The position numbers and the translations under genes were made by a program. The notes beneath the pieces were generated by a model, which did not search any database, was not told where the DNA came from, and was given only the letters and a program-made list of their open reading frames with translations. Shown piece by piece: positions 38,485 to 48,624 of a stretch of DNA of 64,000 nt. This stretch comes from Rhynchosporium graminicola. Taxonomy: Eukaryota; Ascomycota; Leotiomycetes; Helotiales; Ploettnerulaceae. The DNA lies in NCBI GenBank assembly GCA_900074885.1, contig FJUW01000027.1, forward strand, positions 124,001-188,000, read 5' to 3'. How positions within the stretch are numbered: position 1 is the stretch's first letter; every line of letters begins with the position of its first letter.

Positions 38485-38618
38485 TCTTCAAGTTTATACT
38501 TAGTATAGGCTTTCTCTATATAGCGTAGTCTCCTGCGTTTAGTAGCTCTAGGCACAGAGGTATAATATAAGTAGATATTTACTATCTTCCTAGACGTAAG
38601 TAAAAGAGTTATAGATAA

Positions 38619-38863
38619 TATAACGCTTACTCTAGAAAGGTCTCAAAACTACCTTAGTAATAAGACCTCATATTACTATGAATATGAAGTAGTCAGAATC
38701 ACTTGAGAATCTATAACTAAAGAGCTAAGAAGTAGAAGAGAGGAGAGAAGGTATATATAAAAGGGGCTCTACGGAGCTCTCAGTAATCTCGCTTAGTATA
38801 CCCGATTGGGAGTACTTGCTAGTCCCACCAAGTCCATGCTAGTTACATGCCACAACCGTCACA
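38619..38863 (-). repeat. 5' LTR of Gypsy F (245 bp)
   Basis: Collinear with 25361-25605. The outer end keeps AACCGTCACA, while the inner end is RIP-mutated (TATAACGC for TGTGACGC). Followed by GATAT. Confidence 0.9.
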
Positions 38864-39135
38864 GATATAAGACTCGAGGCGGTATACGAGTAAGAATAAA
38901 ACGAGTAGGGAGGCTTAGAGCGATCTTATATAGTCTACTACTAAGGAAATAAGAAGATAAGGAAGGAAGAAGAAGAGAGCTAGAGTATAAGGCACCTTAT
39001 ATATATATGCCGGTACTAGTCTGATACTATACCGAGTCGGACACCAGTTATACCGGGATACCTATGATACTAATGAACTTAGGCCCTAGTATCTGTCCTT
39101 CTCCTTATATAATATTCAGGTAAGCTATCGTTATA
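38864..39135 (-). repeat. Main part of the Gypsy H 3' LTR
   Basis: Resumes the H LTR after Gypsy F, ending at GCTATCGTTATA. With the six bases at 25350-25355 it makes a 278-bp LTR. The inner edge is followed by a C9 run (39139-39147), the polypurine tract on the minus strand, so this is the 3' LTR of a minus-strand Gypsy. The 5' LTR lies outside the window. Confidence 0.82.
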
Positions 39136-39459
39136 TTACCCCCCCCCTAAGAAGAACTTAACCCTAAGCTCATAAGGTTATAGTTTATATAATCGGTCTT
39201 TATTATAACTGTTTCTGTTGATATTCGCGTAACTAGTACTAGCCGGTCTTTAATAGTAGCAAATCCTTTATTAGGTACTAGCTAGTTATATCACTATAAT
39301 AGTACTATATTAGTCGTAGCTTCTAAATCGGGCGGTAAACTATATTTACTTTATTTATTTATAGCGGGAGTCGAGTTTAAGTAGGGCGTAGAGTATATAA
39401 AGGAAGGGGTTTATTAATATTAGGGCTTTCCTTCTTTAACCTCGATAACTACTTAAACT

Positions 39460-40588
39460 ATGAGTTTACTCTCCCTAGATTATAATATAGTTACTAGAGT
39501 AGCTATCTTTACTAATATTATAGTAATACTGCTATAATCTTATATATTAATCGACCTAATTAACTTTTCTCCTCTTATAAGTAAGTTACCTGCCTTAGAG
39601 TTAGGGATACTTTCTAGATAAGGTATAAGGGCTTTATAAGTCTATAACACTAATACCTCTAGTGCTTCTACTAGTTCCTGCCAGTGCTCTTTCAGCAGCG
39701 TATCGTATATATTACCTGCGATATATTCGCGCTTTCCTTAAGCTAAAGTATAATAATACTCCTACTCTAGAACTTCTCTATTTATTTAATAAGCTTAACT
39801 CTAAGCTTTATAAGTATTACGCGGCATTAAAGAGTAGTTACAAGTATAGAAGTTATCTGATCCTAAGCGTAGTTATATATACTAACGCGTTATAGTTATT
39901 TAATTATATTAATATAAAGTATACTATCTTATCTAGTTTACTTTTAGGCGATAAAGCTAAGGATCCGGAGCTAAATCAGGGCGGTATTATAGCTACTTAT
40001 AAAGCTATTAATCGGATTTATCGTCTCGCGAAATCTACTGCTCCTACTACTACGTTAGAGATTACTACTATATAATTAGCGGAGACTTAGGCCTTAAGAC
40101 AATTTATAGAGAAGGTATTTAAGAAGTTAGAATTTATTAAGGCAATAAGTTAAGATCCTAGAACCCTTAGATACTAGTATAATAATAACATGATATAGGA
40201 CTTAGATATTTTAATACTAGATTCGGCGAAGTCTAAGGTAATAGAATAAATAGTATTAAAGCAGATAAAAGAGTTAAATACTATTATACGGGAATTTACG
40301 AAGAAAGCTATATTCAGAGCTATAATATTTAATACTAAAGGCAAGAGGAATTTACTTTCTAGCTCTAAGATAGCATCGGATCTAGATACTCCCGGACCTT
40401 CTCTAAAGAAGAAAGCCCGTAGGATTAGCTATTATACTCGATCTACTACTCGAGCTACGTTAGTAAATTTAAGTAAGGAGTTAGAAGTAGTAGTTCCGGT
40501 TCTAGATATTCCAGATTTACTAGAAGCTCCGAAGACCTTAGGGGAGAAAGCCGGTAAAGTAGAAGTAATAGAGGAAGTAGAGTTTTAG
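39460..40588 (+). pseudogene. Antisense accessory ORF in the Gypsy H 3' region
   Basis: A plus-strand frame, opposite to H pol, fills the space between pol and the 3' LTR. The main frame runs from about 39662 to TAG 40586-40588. It includes 77 open codons (LYLFNKLNSKLYKYYAALKS) and a C-terminal stretch with LKKKARRISYYTRSTTRAT and VLDIPDLLEAPKTLGEKAG. An ATG at 39460 (MSLLSLDYN) opens a different frame, so a frameshift or intron lies between. Internal stops are mainly Gln-type. The product would be basic in the middle and acidic at the end; no domain is recognised. Confidence 0.5.
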
Positions 40589-40659
40589 ATATAGCGTTAT
40601 TATAGAGTATAATCAGGGGATTATCCTTAGTAATAAATTTTTAATACTAATATCTATAA

Positions 40660-40822
40660 TATTATTATTCTCTAAGTAATTATAGTTATCTATTCTGTCT
40701 TCTTAGGCCTTAATCTATTAATCTAGTTTACGCGGAGGTCTAGGTTTACTTAGGTTAGTAGTATAGAAGTCTCTAAGCTTATACGAAGTACTTATTAAGT
40801 CAGAAGCGTTATACTAAGTTAG
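40660..40822 (-). pseudogene. C-terminal end of Gypsy H pol
   Basis: Continues the H integrase C-terminus on the far side of Gypsy I, over about 160 bp, to the region where the antisense frame begins. Short and highly mutated; assigned mainly from continuity across the GTTAG target site. Confidence 0.5.
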
Positions 40823-41244
40823 TGTAACATTCCTAGTTCTGACTGGTACGCGGTGTACACGCTCGTCAGTTAGTATTAGCTATAAAGTAAAGTAAATAAG
40901 AAATTCGGTTCTTAATTGGAATTAAGATATTATAAGCAGGTATTAATTACTATATGAATTTGAGCACGAAGCTCCTATCTAATAGCAGAAGTGCTAGTCT
41001 TATATAGAGCTTTCGTTCCCTTATGCTAGCTATGCAAGACTGTCTTATAGAGCGTGCAAGCTCTCGCGACTCATCTAGTAGTCTAGTATATCACGTGATC
41101 CTGGATTATCTATAGCTATAATACTATTATTACTATAATACAAGTAAGCGTATAGTACTACTCGCTAGTTTATACTATAACTGTATTAGTGCCTTTCTAG
41201 TGCTAGGACGGTTTTAGTACTAAGAACTAGGCCGATTCGTAATA
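40823..41244 (-). repeat. 3' LTR of Gypsy I (422 bp)
   Basis: Collinear with 46998-47419, with the same length. The outer end keeps TGTAACATT; the inner end is RIP-mutated (GTAATA for GTGACA). Contains a GC-richer core shared by both copies. Confidence 0.92.
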
Positions 41245-41333
41245 CTATCCCCCTTCTATCTTAGCGTGTCCCTACGCTTAAGTATACCTAAGGAAATATC
41301 GATATCTACTTATAGCTATCTCCTTCCTTTATT

Positions 41334-41915
41334 ATGCCCCCCGAACGCTTAACTAAACGAGTTGATTATATTATACTCGGAAGATAAATAGAATTAAGTA
41401 GTAAAATTATAGTTCTATATACTAGATATGAAAAGGCGGAATATAAAGAGTATATATCGCCTCGCGACTTTAAATTAACCCGGTATAGTTATTACGCCCG
41501 ATTGAATAAATCCTGCGATATTCGTATAAAGAACCGGATACCTATAGCTTCCGAATAGGAAAGTCTGGATTCCTAAATTAAAAAATTAAAAGATAAGGAA
41601 AACTCGACTATAGCTAAGTTCTTTACGCGAATTATAGAGTTAAAAAAACAGAAACGTTTCTTATACGAAAGGCGGCAAAAGATAATTACCGCTAGTTTGA
41701 ATTTAATAGCTAAGCTCGATACTCTTAAAGCTCTAGAAAAGGAAGAAAAAGAGAAATAGGAAAAGAAGGAAGTACTTAATAATACTAAGTTAGTAAGTAT
41801 AGAACCCTCTAGTTCTGACGTCCCTATCGACCTCTTATTCGACCCGATAGTCGACCTTCCTTTCGACTCTGCGGACCTGCTCTAAGCAGATCTGGGTTTT
41901 ATCAATAGAAATTAG
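41334..41915 (+). pseudogene. Antisense accessory ORF of Gypsy I, coiled-coil protein
   Basis: ATG at 41334 (MPPERLTKRVDYI) to TAG 41913-41915, 193 codons, interrupted by TAG/TAA codons at likely Gln/Trp positions. It lies directly inside the 3' LTR and is read opposite to pol. The middle is a charged helix likely to form a coiled coil (FFTRIIELKKQKRFLYERR, then LDTLKALEKEEKEK), and the tail is acidic and Ser/Pro-rich (SSSDVPIDLLFDP...DSADLL). From memory, unchecked, small hypothetical proteins with this LRKQKRFL-type helix and acidic tail are common in fungal proteomes, so this may be a widespread retrotransposon-linked family. Function unknown. Confidence 0.6.
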
Positions 41916-41949
41916 CTAGTAATACTAAGTAGTAAAAGCTTAACTTAAG

Positions 41950-44900
41950 TTCCTATATATTTTCCGAATATAAGTAGTTCTTCTATTTCACTAGGTATCT
42001 GATAATACCTTGTTTATACTAATAGTCTAGTAGCTCCTTTATATCGTATTCTACGAGTAGATTAACTAGTTTAGTATATATCTTCGGGGCTAGTAGTACT
42101 CCTGATAATGCTTTTTCTAATAAGGATATATAGAATATCAGGAATATCTTCTTTATTATAGCTAGTAAGTAGAGTTTATAATTTAAAGGTCCTTTAACTC
42201 GTTTGATTTTAAATAGTCTAAGTTTCTTATAGTCTAGCTTATCGCTTAGTCTCTATATATTAATATTTTTTATAGAAAGTAAACCTTATCCTCCTTCTAT
42301 AGTATTAGCTTCTAACTATAGTTCTTATTATAGTAATACGTATTCTTCTCTATTATAAACTGGAGTTCTTCTGCAAGTTCCTTATAAAGGTTCTAGATAT
42401 TCCTAACCTGGATACGAGCTATATTATTATTCTTAACTATTAAGTTAGGTTCTCTATAAGTAATAAGTTTATAACTATAATTCGCGAAGAATAATATAAC
42501 TCTTATTATTTGCCTAGTTAAGCTATTATATATAAACTCTACTAATAGTAATAGTTCTACCTAATTATTTTATTAATAATTAAAATAGTAGTATAAGTAT
42601 ACTTTAACTACTTAGTTCATTCTTTTATTTTCTCTATTAGCTTAAGGATAGAAAGCTATTAATAGTTTCTATTTAGTCCCTAGGAACCCTATTAAAGTAT
42701 TCTAGAACTTTAATATAAATAACTTATCTCGATCCGATACGATTTCTTCGGGTACTCTATACTTAGAGACTACCTCCTTAAGGTATACTTATACTAGATA
42801 TTCGGCTATAAGAGTAGATAAGACTAGTAAGATTATATACTTAGTAAGTCTTTCTATGATAATAACTATTATATTATAGCTAACTCCTATAACCGGGTCC
42901 TTCGATAGCGGTAATAGCCCTACGAAGTCCTATGATATTAATTTCTAAGATATTAGTAGTATTAGTACTATAATTATCTACCTATAAGATATATATTAGG
43001 AAGACTTATTTCTAATATAAGTATTATAGTTAGCTAGTACTTCTTTAACTATATAGCGGAGTCCTTCTAACTAGTAGTTTCTTAAAATCCTCAGATATAT
43101 TCTCTATATCCCTTAGTATCTATACGCAGGAAGCTCGTATTATTCTTCAATATATACTTCTACTAAGCTCAGCGGAAGCTAAACTTTCCTATTAACTCGT
43201 ATAATACTATTCTTAATCATATTTCTTATAACGAGTTCCTTAGTCTTATCTAGGGATATTCTATCCTTCTTCTAGGCCTCTTTTAAAGTAATATACTAAA
43301 GTCTCTTAATTTCTTATTCAATCGTAGCAGCTTCTCTAACGTTAGTAACTATATCTCTATTATCTAGCTATCTGAATAAGGCAGTCTTATTATAAACCTT
43401 ATTATTCTTATAACTTAGTAATCTACTTAGAGTATCTGCTTATATATTATCCTTTCCTTATATATACTTAATAACTAGATTAAAAGAAGCGAGTTCCTCG
43501 GACTATTAAGCTAATCGACGATTATCTAAGACCTTAGTAGTTATAAAGGTTCGGAGATTCATATAGTCGATATAGATAATAACTAGGAACTTAGCTTCTT
43601 ATAAGTATAATTTCTAGTATTTAAGTGCTTTAATAATCGCTATGAGTTCTTTCTTATAGATATTATAATTCTACTTAGCTAGAGATATTTTCTCTGAAAA
43701 GTAAGCGACTAAGTATAGCTATCCTTCGTTATCTCGCTATAAGTATACTACGCTAGTATAAGTATCAGGGGTATTTATTTCTATTATACTTTTCTTTTCT
43801 TCGTCGAAACTATATAGGATTAGTTCTTTTATAAATTCTTTCTTAATTCTCTGAAAAGCTTCCTTATACTAGCTAGTCCAGGTAAAAGGAACGCCCTTCC
43901 TTATTAAGCTCGTAAGTAGTTTAGTAATCTCAGAATAGTTTCTAATAAACTATTAGTAGAAGTTAGTAAAACCTAATTATAACTTTATATCCTTAATATT
44001 CTTTAGAGATTCCTATTCCTTTATAGCTTTAATTTTCTCTAGGTTAATACTTATCTCTCTTAGGCGAATAATATACCTTAGAAAAGTAATTTACTTAACT
44101 AAGAATTCATATTCCGATATCTTTAGTCTAGAATCTATCTTATATAGTACTTCTATAACTCGGGTGAAATAGCTCTAGTATGCCTCGATAGTTTCCGAGT
44201 ATATTAAGATATTATCTAAGTAGTATATAGCGAATTTCCTAATAAAGTCCTTAAGAATATCGTTATTCTATCTTTAATATATAGCTAGAGTATTACTTAA
44301 GCTGAATAGTATTACTATATATTCTTATAGCCCTAAGGGTAATACGAAAGCAGTCTTCTACTTGTATCCCTTCTTAATTCGGATCAAATTAAACGCGTTA
44401 TATTAGTCTAACTTAGTATATATCTTTACTCTAGCTAGCTTATCTCATAAGTACTAAGCATTTAGTAAAAGGTATATATCCCTTATAGTTCTATTATTAA
44501 TTATCCGATAGTTTCTATAAAGTCTCTCTTTAAGATCTCCTGCTTTCTTAACTACTAGTATATTAATAGCATAAGGTGACTTAGATTTCCGAATCTATCT
44601 TTTCTTTATACTTAACTCCTAATACTCCTTAAGCGTCCTTATAGTATTATAATTATAACAGTAAAGTTTCTCTATAATAAGTATAAATCTATCTTTAAAG
44701 TTTATTTTATAATCTTAAGGTTTATACTTAAGTAGAGCTCTTATATCCTGCGGATCCTCGAACAATTTCGAGAACTTCCTATATAGTTCGAGTAGCTATT
44801 CCTGAATATTATTTATCTAACTAGGATAATTCCTAAGTTCTATCTAACTAGGAACCCGACTTAATTAGCTAGAGTCTATTAGCGTTATTATTAAGAAAGT

Positions 44901-46950
44901 ATCGCTAGCCTCTCTTTTACTAGCTAGTTAATTACATTTATATTTATAGCTACTAAATATAACCCTCTTAGTTACTTAGTCTACGCTAAGATTATAGTTA
45001 TATAGCTATAATATTCCTAATACGATATCATATTATCTAGTAAGTATAATATCGAAGTAAAGCGTTTCTTCGTATCTATTAACGATTATCTTTATTCCTC
45101 TTATCCTTCTGTGGACCTATCTATCTAATCCGGCGCTTTTTCTATCTAATAAAGTAAGGTAGTATAGTTTCGGGTTAATAGTAATAGGAATATTCTATTT
45201 CTCGATAAAAGTTAGATTTATAAAGCGTCCTATAGCTCCTGAATTAATAAGGGCTTTTATCTTAATACTATCTATTATAACTAGTAAGATCAACTGATCG
45301 AACTCTCTAGTAGTAGTAAGCTCTAGGTATAGTAGTTCTATTACGAAGTAATCACGTGCTTCTTTAATAATTCTCTCTATTGTTTCGTCTAAATAAGTCC
45401 TAAGGCCGGGTTTATAAGTAATCAGGATATAGGGTATATAGTAATAGAGATTAGCCTGCCTTTAAATCGGATCTAATACTATTCTTTAATAAGTAGCTAA
45501 TTCAAATAGGTATTATCTTCTCTACTAATAATATTCCTCTTCTATTTCCTTAGTAATAGCCTAAGTATCTTTAATTCGAAGGAACTAATCTAGTTATTCA
45601 GATTCTTTTAGTTCTAGTTCTTCTTCGAGGTTAGCTACGTAGTAGTCTAGTCGTTCCTTAATATCCCCGGTATTAACTTAGAATATAATAGTAGCAATAT
45701 CATAGTAAGTAATAACGCAGTCTATACCCGGGTTAGATATATTATAGGTTTAATAATACTCTATAAAACTAGACTTAGTTCTATTATAAGCTTATATTCT
45801 TCTTCTATTATTGTGATTTCGGAGAGTCTAGTTCTTATTATTATATAGAAGATTATAGTATGATAGTTTCTTTTATTTATAATACTCTAGCTTTCTTAGT
45901 CTTTATCTAGAAGTTTAACTAAGTTCTCTTCGAATTCTTCACTAGATTTATAAGCTATAAAGTCCTGCGAACTCCATTCTACGCTAGAAGCTTCTTAGTA
46001 ATCTAGCTTCCTTTCTACTAGTTCGAATTCTCTCTTAGGTTTATTCTAGGGTTTTCCTCTCTACTTCTTCTTCTGAGAATAATCATATGCGAGGTATCCT
46101 AGCTTACTATATATATAGTAAAAACCCTTCTCTCGACGTTTATCTTTCTTAGCTTAGTCCTTAGATCCTCTCTCTACTTTATCTAATTCTATTAGATTAT
46201 AGTAATTATATTTATTACTTAAGTAAAGCTAGAAACTTCCTTAATACTTATTATCTTATTATAGAAATTAGGGTTTCTGGAGGTAAGTAAATATAAAGTA
46301 TCCTTCTTTTTCCTTCACTTATTTCTAGATTCGTTTATCAATAGTAGTAGATAATCTAATTAAGTCCTCTAAGTTATCTAGTTTACTAGCCCTAGAGAGC
46401 TCATTCTTAATATAGTCCTTAAGGCCTCGATAGTATTAAGCTCTTAATCTACTATCTATCTAATTTAACTATATAGAATATTAGTAGAACTCAGTAGTAT
46501 ATTTATAGACGGATCCTTATTATCGAATTCCGAGCAGGTGCTTCTCGTCTTATTCCTTCTTATTAGGGTCTCCGAAGACTTCTTTAATAGTATTAGTAAA
46601 GCTTGCGGGAGTTCGAAAGATAACTCGGCTTTTTTCAGTTATAGCGATAGAATAGACCCTAGATAAGTATAGATTAACTAAATAGTTACTTAAAGCTAGC
46701 TTAATCTAGTAAGCTATAGTATCGCAGAGGAATAAGGCAATCTATAGGACTTTAAGGGAGTCCGCTTCGAAGTTATCTCTATTAAAGGCGAGGTATATTT
46801 AGTACTAGAGGATAAACTATTCTAGTTTATTATAGTTCCTATAATAAGTATTAGGTAAGTTCATATGAAGCGGTATACTCTTATCGACCTTATTAACCTT
46901 ATCTGGCCTACTAGTCTAGGAGCTTTCTCTTACGATAGATCCTTCTTTAG
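41950..46950 (-). pseudogene. Gypsy I gag-pol
   Basis: Reading leftward: gag (about 46900-45500) with a ruined zinc knuckle near 46080-46140, where C-x2-C-x4-H-x4-C has become Tyr at the Cys and His positions (FYYIYSKLGYLAYDY). Protease INSGAIGRFINLTFIEK is near 45190-45260 (family DSGA). The RT active-site block FAIYYLDNILIYSE is near 44190-44235. RNase H (about 43900-43600) and integrase (about 43450-42300) follow. TAG/TAA codons are very dense. Confidence 0.82.
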
Positions 46951-46997
46951 TAGCTATTTCGTTCTTACTAATAATACTTTAAGTAAGGTGCTTAAAG

Positions 46998-47419
46998 TAT
47001 AACGTTTCTAGTTCTAACTAATACGCGGCATATAAGCTCGTTAGTTAGTATTAGCTATAAAGTAAAGTAAATAAGAAATTCAGTTCTTAATTAGAATTAA
47101 GTTATTATAAGCAGGTATTAATTACTATATGAATTTGAGCACGAAGCTCCTATCTAATAGCAGAAGTGCCAGTCTTATATAGAGCCTTCGTTCCCTTATA
47201 CTAGCTATATAAGACCGTCTTATAGAGCGTGTAAGCCCTCGCGACTTATCTAGTAGTCTAGTATATCACGTGATCCCGGATCACCTATAGCTATAGTACT
47301 ATTATTACTATAATACAGGTAGGCGTATAGTACTACTCGCTAGTTTGTACTATAACCGTATTAGTACCTTTCTGGTGCCAGGACGGTTTTAGTGCCAAGA
47401 ACAAGGCCGATTCGTGACA
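46998..47419 (-). repeat. 5' LTR of Gypsy I (422 bp)
   Basis: Collinear with 40823-41244. Its outer end keeps TTCGTGACA, while the inner end is mutated (TATAACG for TGTAACA). Followed by GTTAG. Confidence 0.92.
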
Positions 47420-48238
47420 GTTAGGTCCGGATTATAGCCTAGGTAGCTAATTTAATACTTCAGATTATCTCTTAGGAATTATATAGCGAGTATATCTTAT
47501 AACTCTTATTCTTCTTAAGTAGTAATAATCTCCGGGAGTAGGTTTAGTAGCTCCTAGCTTAGTAACAGGTTATTCGGGTCCTTAAAGAGTAATTCTGAGG
47601 CGAATATATTCTATATAGAAGATCTAAGAGGTAAATCCAGCTTATAGAAGTATCCGATCTTAGCCAAGACTTAGTATAATCCTACTTAGAAGCTAAATAG
47701 CTTCTTACTTAGCTAGTAATTCTTAAGGTTCCTTATAGAGAGAAATACCTTATCTCTAACTTCCTAGTCCATACTACGCTATTTCGGATCAGTTATAGCG
47801 CTTATCCTTTACTAGGTAGCTAATATATTAGCTTTTATAAACTCGATAGCGGATTTAGTACGTTTAGCTAAGGATTTAGTATTAGTATAGTTAAGCTTCT
47901 CTTATAGTATCGATATAGTAAGTTAATTCTAATCCTAGCTATTCCGTAGTAGTATACTATACTTAAGGGTATATAGCGCTATACTAATAGAATCATAAAG
48001 TAGGGTTACTTAGGCGCGATCTATTATTAGTAGTAGTTCGCCCTAGTTACTCTAGTAGTAATTAACAAAAGGTCTAAAGCGTTAGTTAATATACTAGTTC
48101 ATAATCTCTATTTATCTATTAATTTACTAGTAGAAGGAGGTAAAGAGCTTAATCTTAACTCTAATTATATAGTAAAACTCTTACTAGAAGGATAAGATAA
48201 ACTAAGCTCCTCGGTCAGATATAATTATCGCAAGGTTA
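47420..48238 (-). pseudogene. Gypsy H integrase, C-terminal half
   Basis: Minus-strand integrase of the Ty3/Gypsy type. It enters at the second catalytic Asp (IISDRGA near 48200-48230), continues through the NRQIEIMN block (family QTNGQTERxNQ, near 48110) and NQGELLLIIDRA, then a C-terminal module (IRNLKNYQLSKKLFSFQVG and FYKLDLPLRSS, family GPY/F type). It is cut on the right by the 3' LTR of Copia D and on the left by Gypsy I. Its RT and gag should lie beyond Copia D, i.e. left of the window in the present, inverted arrangement. Confidence 0.82.
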
Positions 48239-48411
48239 CGTTGATCTTCAGAGTAAGGCATAGAGGTAGTAATCGTGTGAATGATATTAGTTGCATTGTA
48301 GTACTAATTACTATGGAGAGTCGACAGAAGATATTATCTAGGAATATCCGCACGGACTTTGCACGTGACTACAATCACCTGATCCATGCTAAGACCCATA
48401 TCCTCGCAACA
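48239..48411 (-). repeat. Probable 3' LTR of Copia D (173 bp)
   Basis: On the minus strand begins TGTTGCGAGGATATGG and ends GATCAACG (expected CAACA). Preceded in that orientation by the purine tract TAGAGGGGTG. GC-balanced and rich in CpA and TpG, unlike the flanking H sequence. The 5' LTR is outside the window, so no pair confirms the limits. The small ORF at 48241-48435 lies in it and is not believed. Confidence 0.6.
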
Positions 48412-48624
48412 CACCCCTCTATAGAGATACTATAAAGTCGGTAACTTCTACAGGTACGAGTAATCCAATTTCTTCTGTAATTAGTCGATTATACTATCGT
48501 ATGCGTACGTATAGTAATACCCCTAGAGACTAGGACCATGCCTCGATATCACGTGAACTAGATAAACCCCAGGTTCCGTAATTCCTTCAAGATAGTCTGC
48601 CTTCCCGATTGATATCTATACCCC
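48412..48624 (-). other. Copia D 3' untranslated stretch
   Basis: About 210 bp between the end of pol and the LTR; no coding frame seen. Little RIP damage. Confidence 0.5.

Larger units (their letters stand above)
25361..38863 (-). mobile_element. Gypsy element F, containing F' and a solo LTR
   Basis: Minus-strand Ty3/Gypsy element with two 245-bp LTRs. It contains the full-length relative F' (29462-36079) and a solo LTR (38147-38415); without them it is about 6.6 kb. TSD GATAC/GATAT, one RIP-type transition apart. More RIP-damaged than F'. Confidence 0.9.
40823..47419 (-). mobile_element. Gypsy element I, full length, TSD GTTAG
   Basis: 6597-bp minus-strand Ty3/Gypsy element with two 422-bp LTRs and perfect GTTAG duplications (40818-40822, 47420-47424), inserted in the Gypsy H integrase. 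The polypurine tract (CCCCCTTCT on the plus strand, 41249-41257) adjoins the left LTR, which fixes the orientation. Strongly RIPed inside. Carries an antisense accessory frame near the 3' LTR. Confidence 0.93.

Noticed and set aside
39139..39147. C9 homopolymer as a possible regulatory or G-quadruplex element
   Set aside because: Simplest reading is the polypurine tract of minus-strand Gypsy H; similar C-runs sit at the same place in F' and I.
48241..48435. 64-codon plus-strand ORF with GC-balanced composition
   Set aside because: It lies across the probable Copia D LTR and 3' untranslated region; open only because this stretch escaped RIP.
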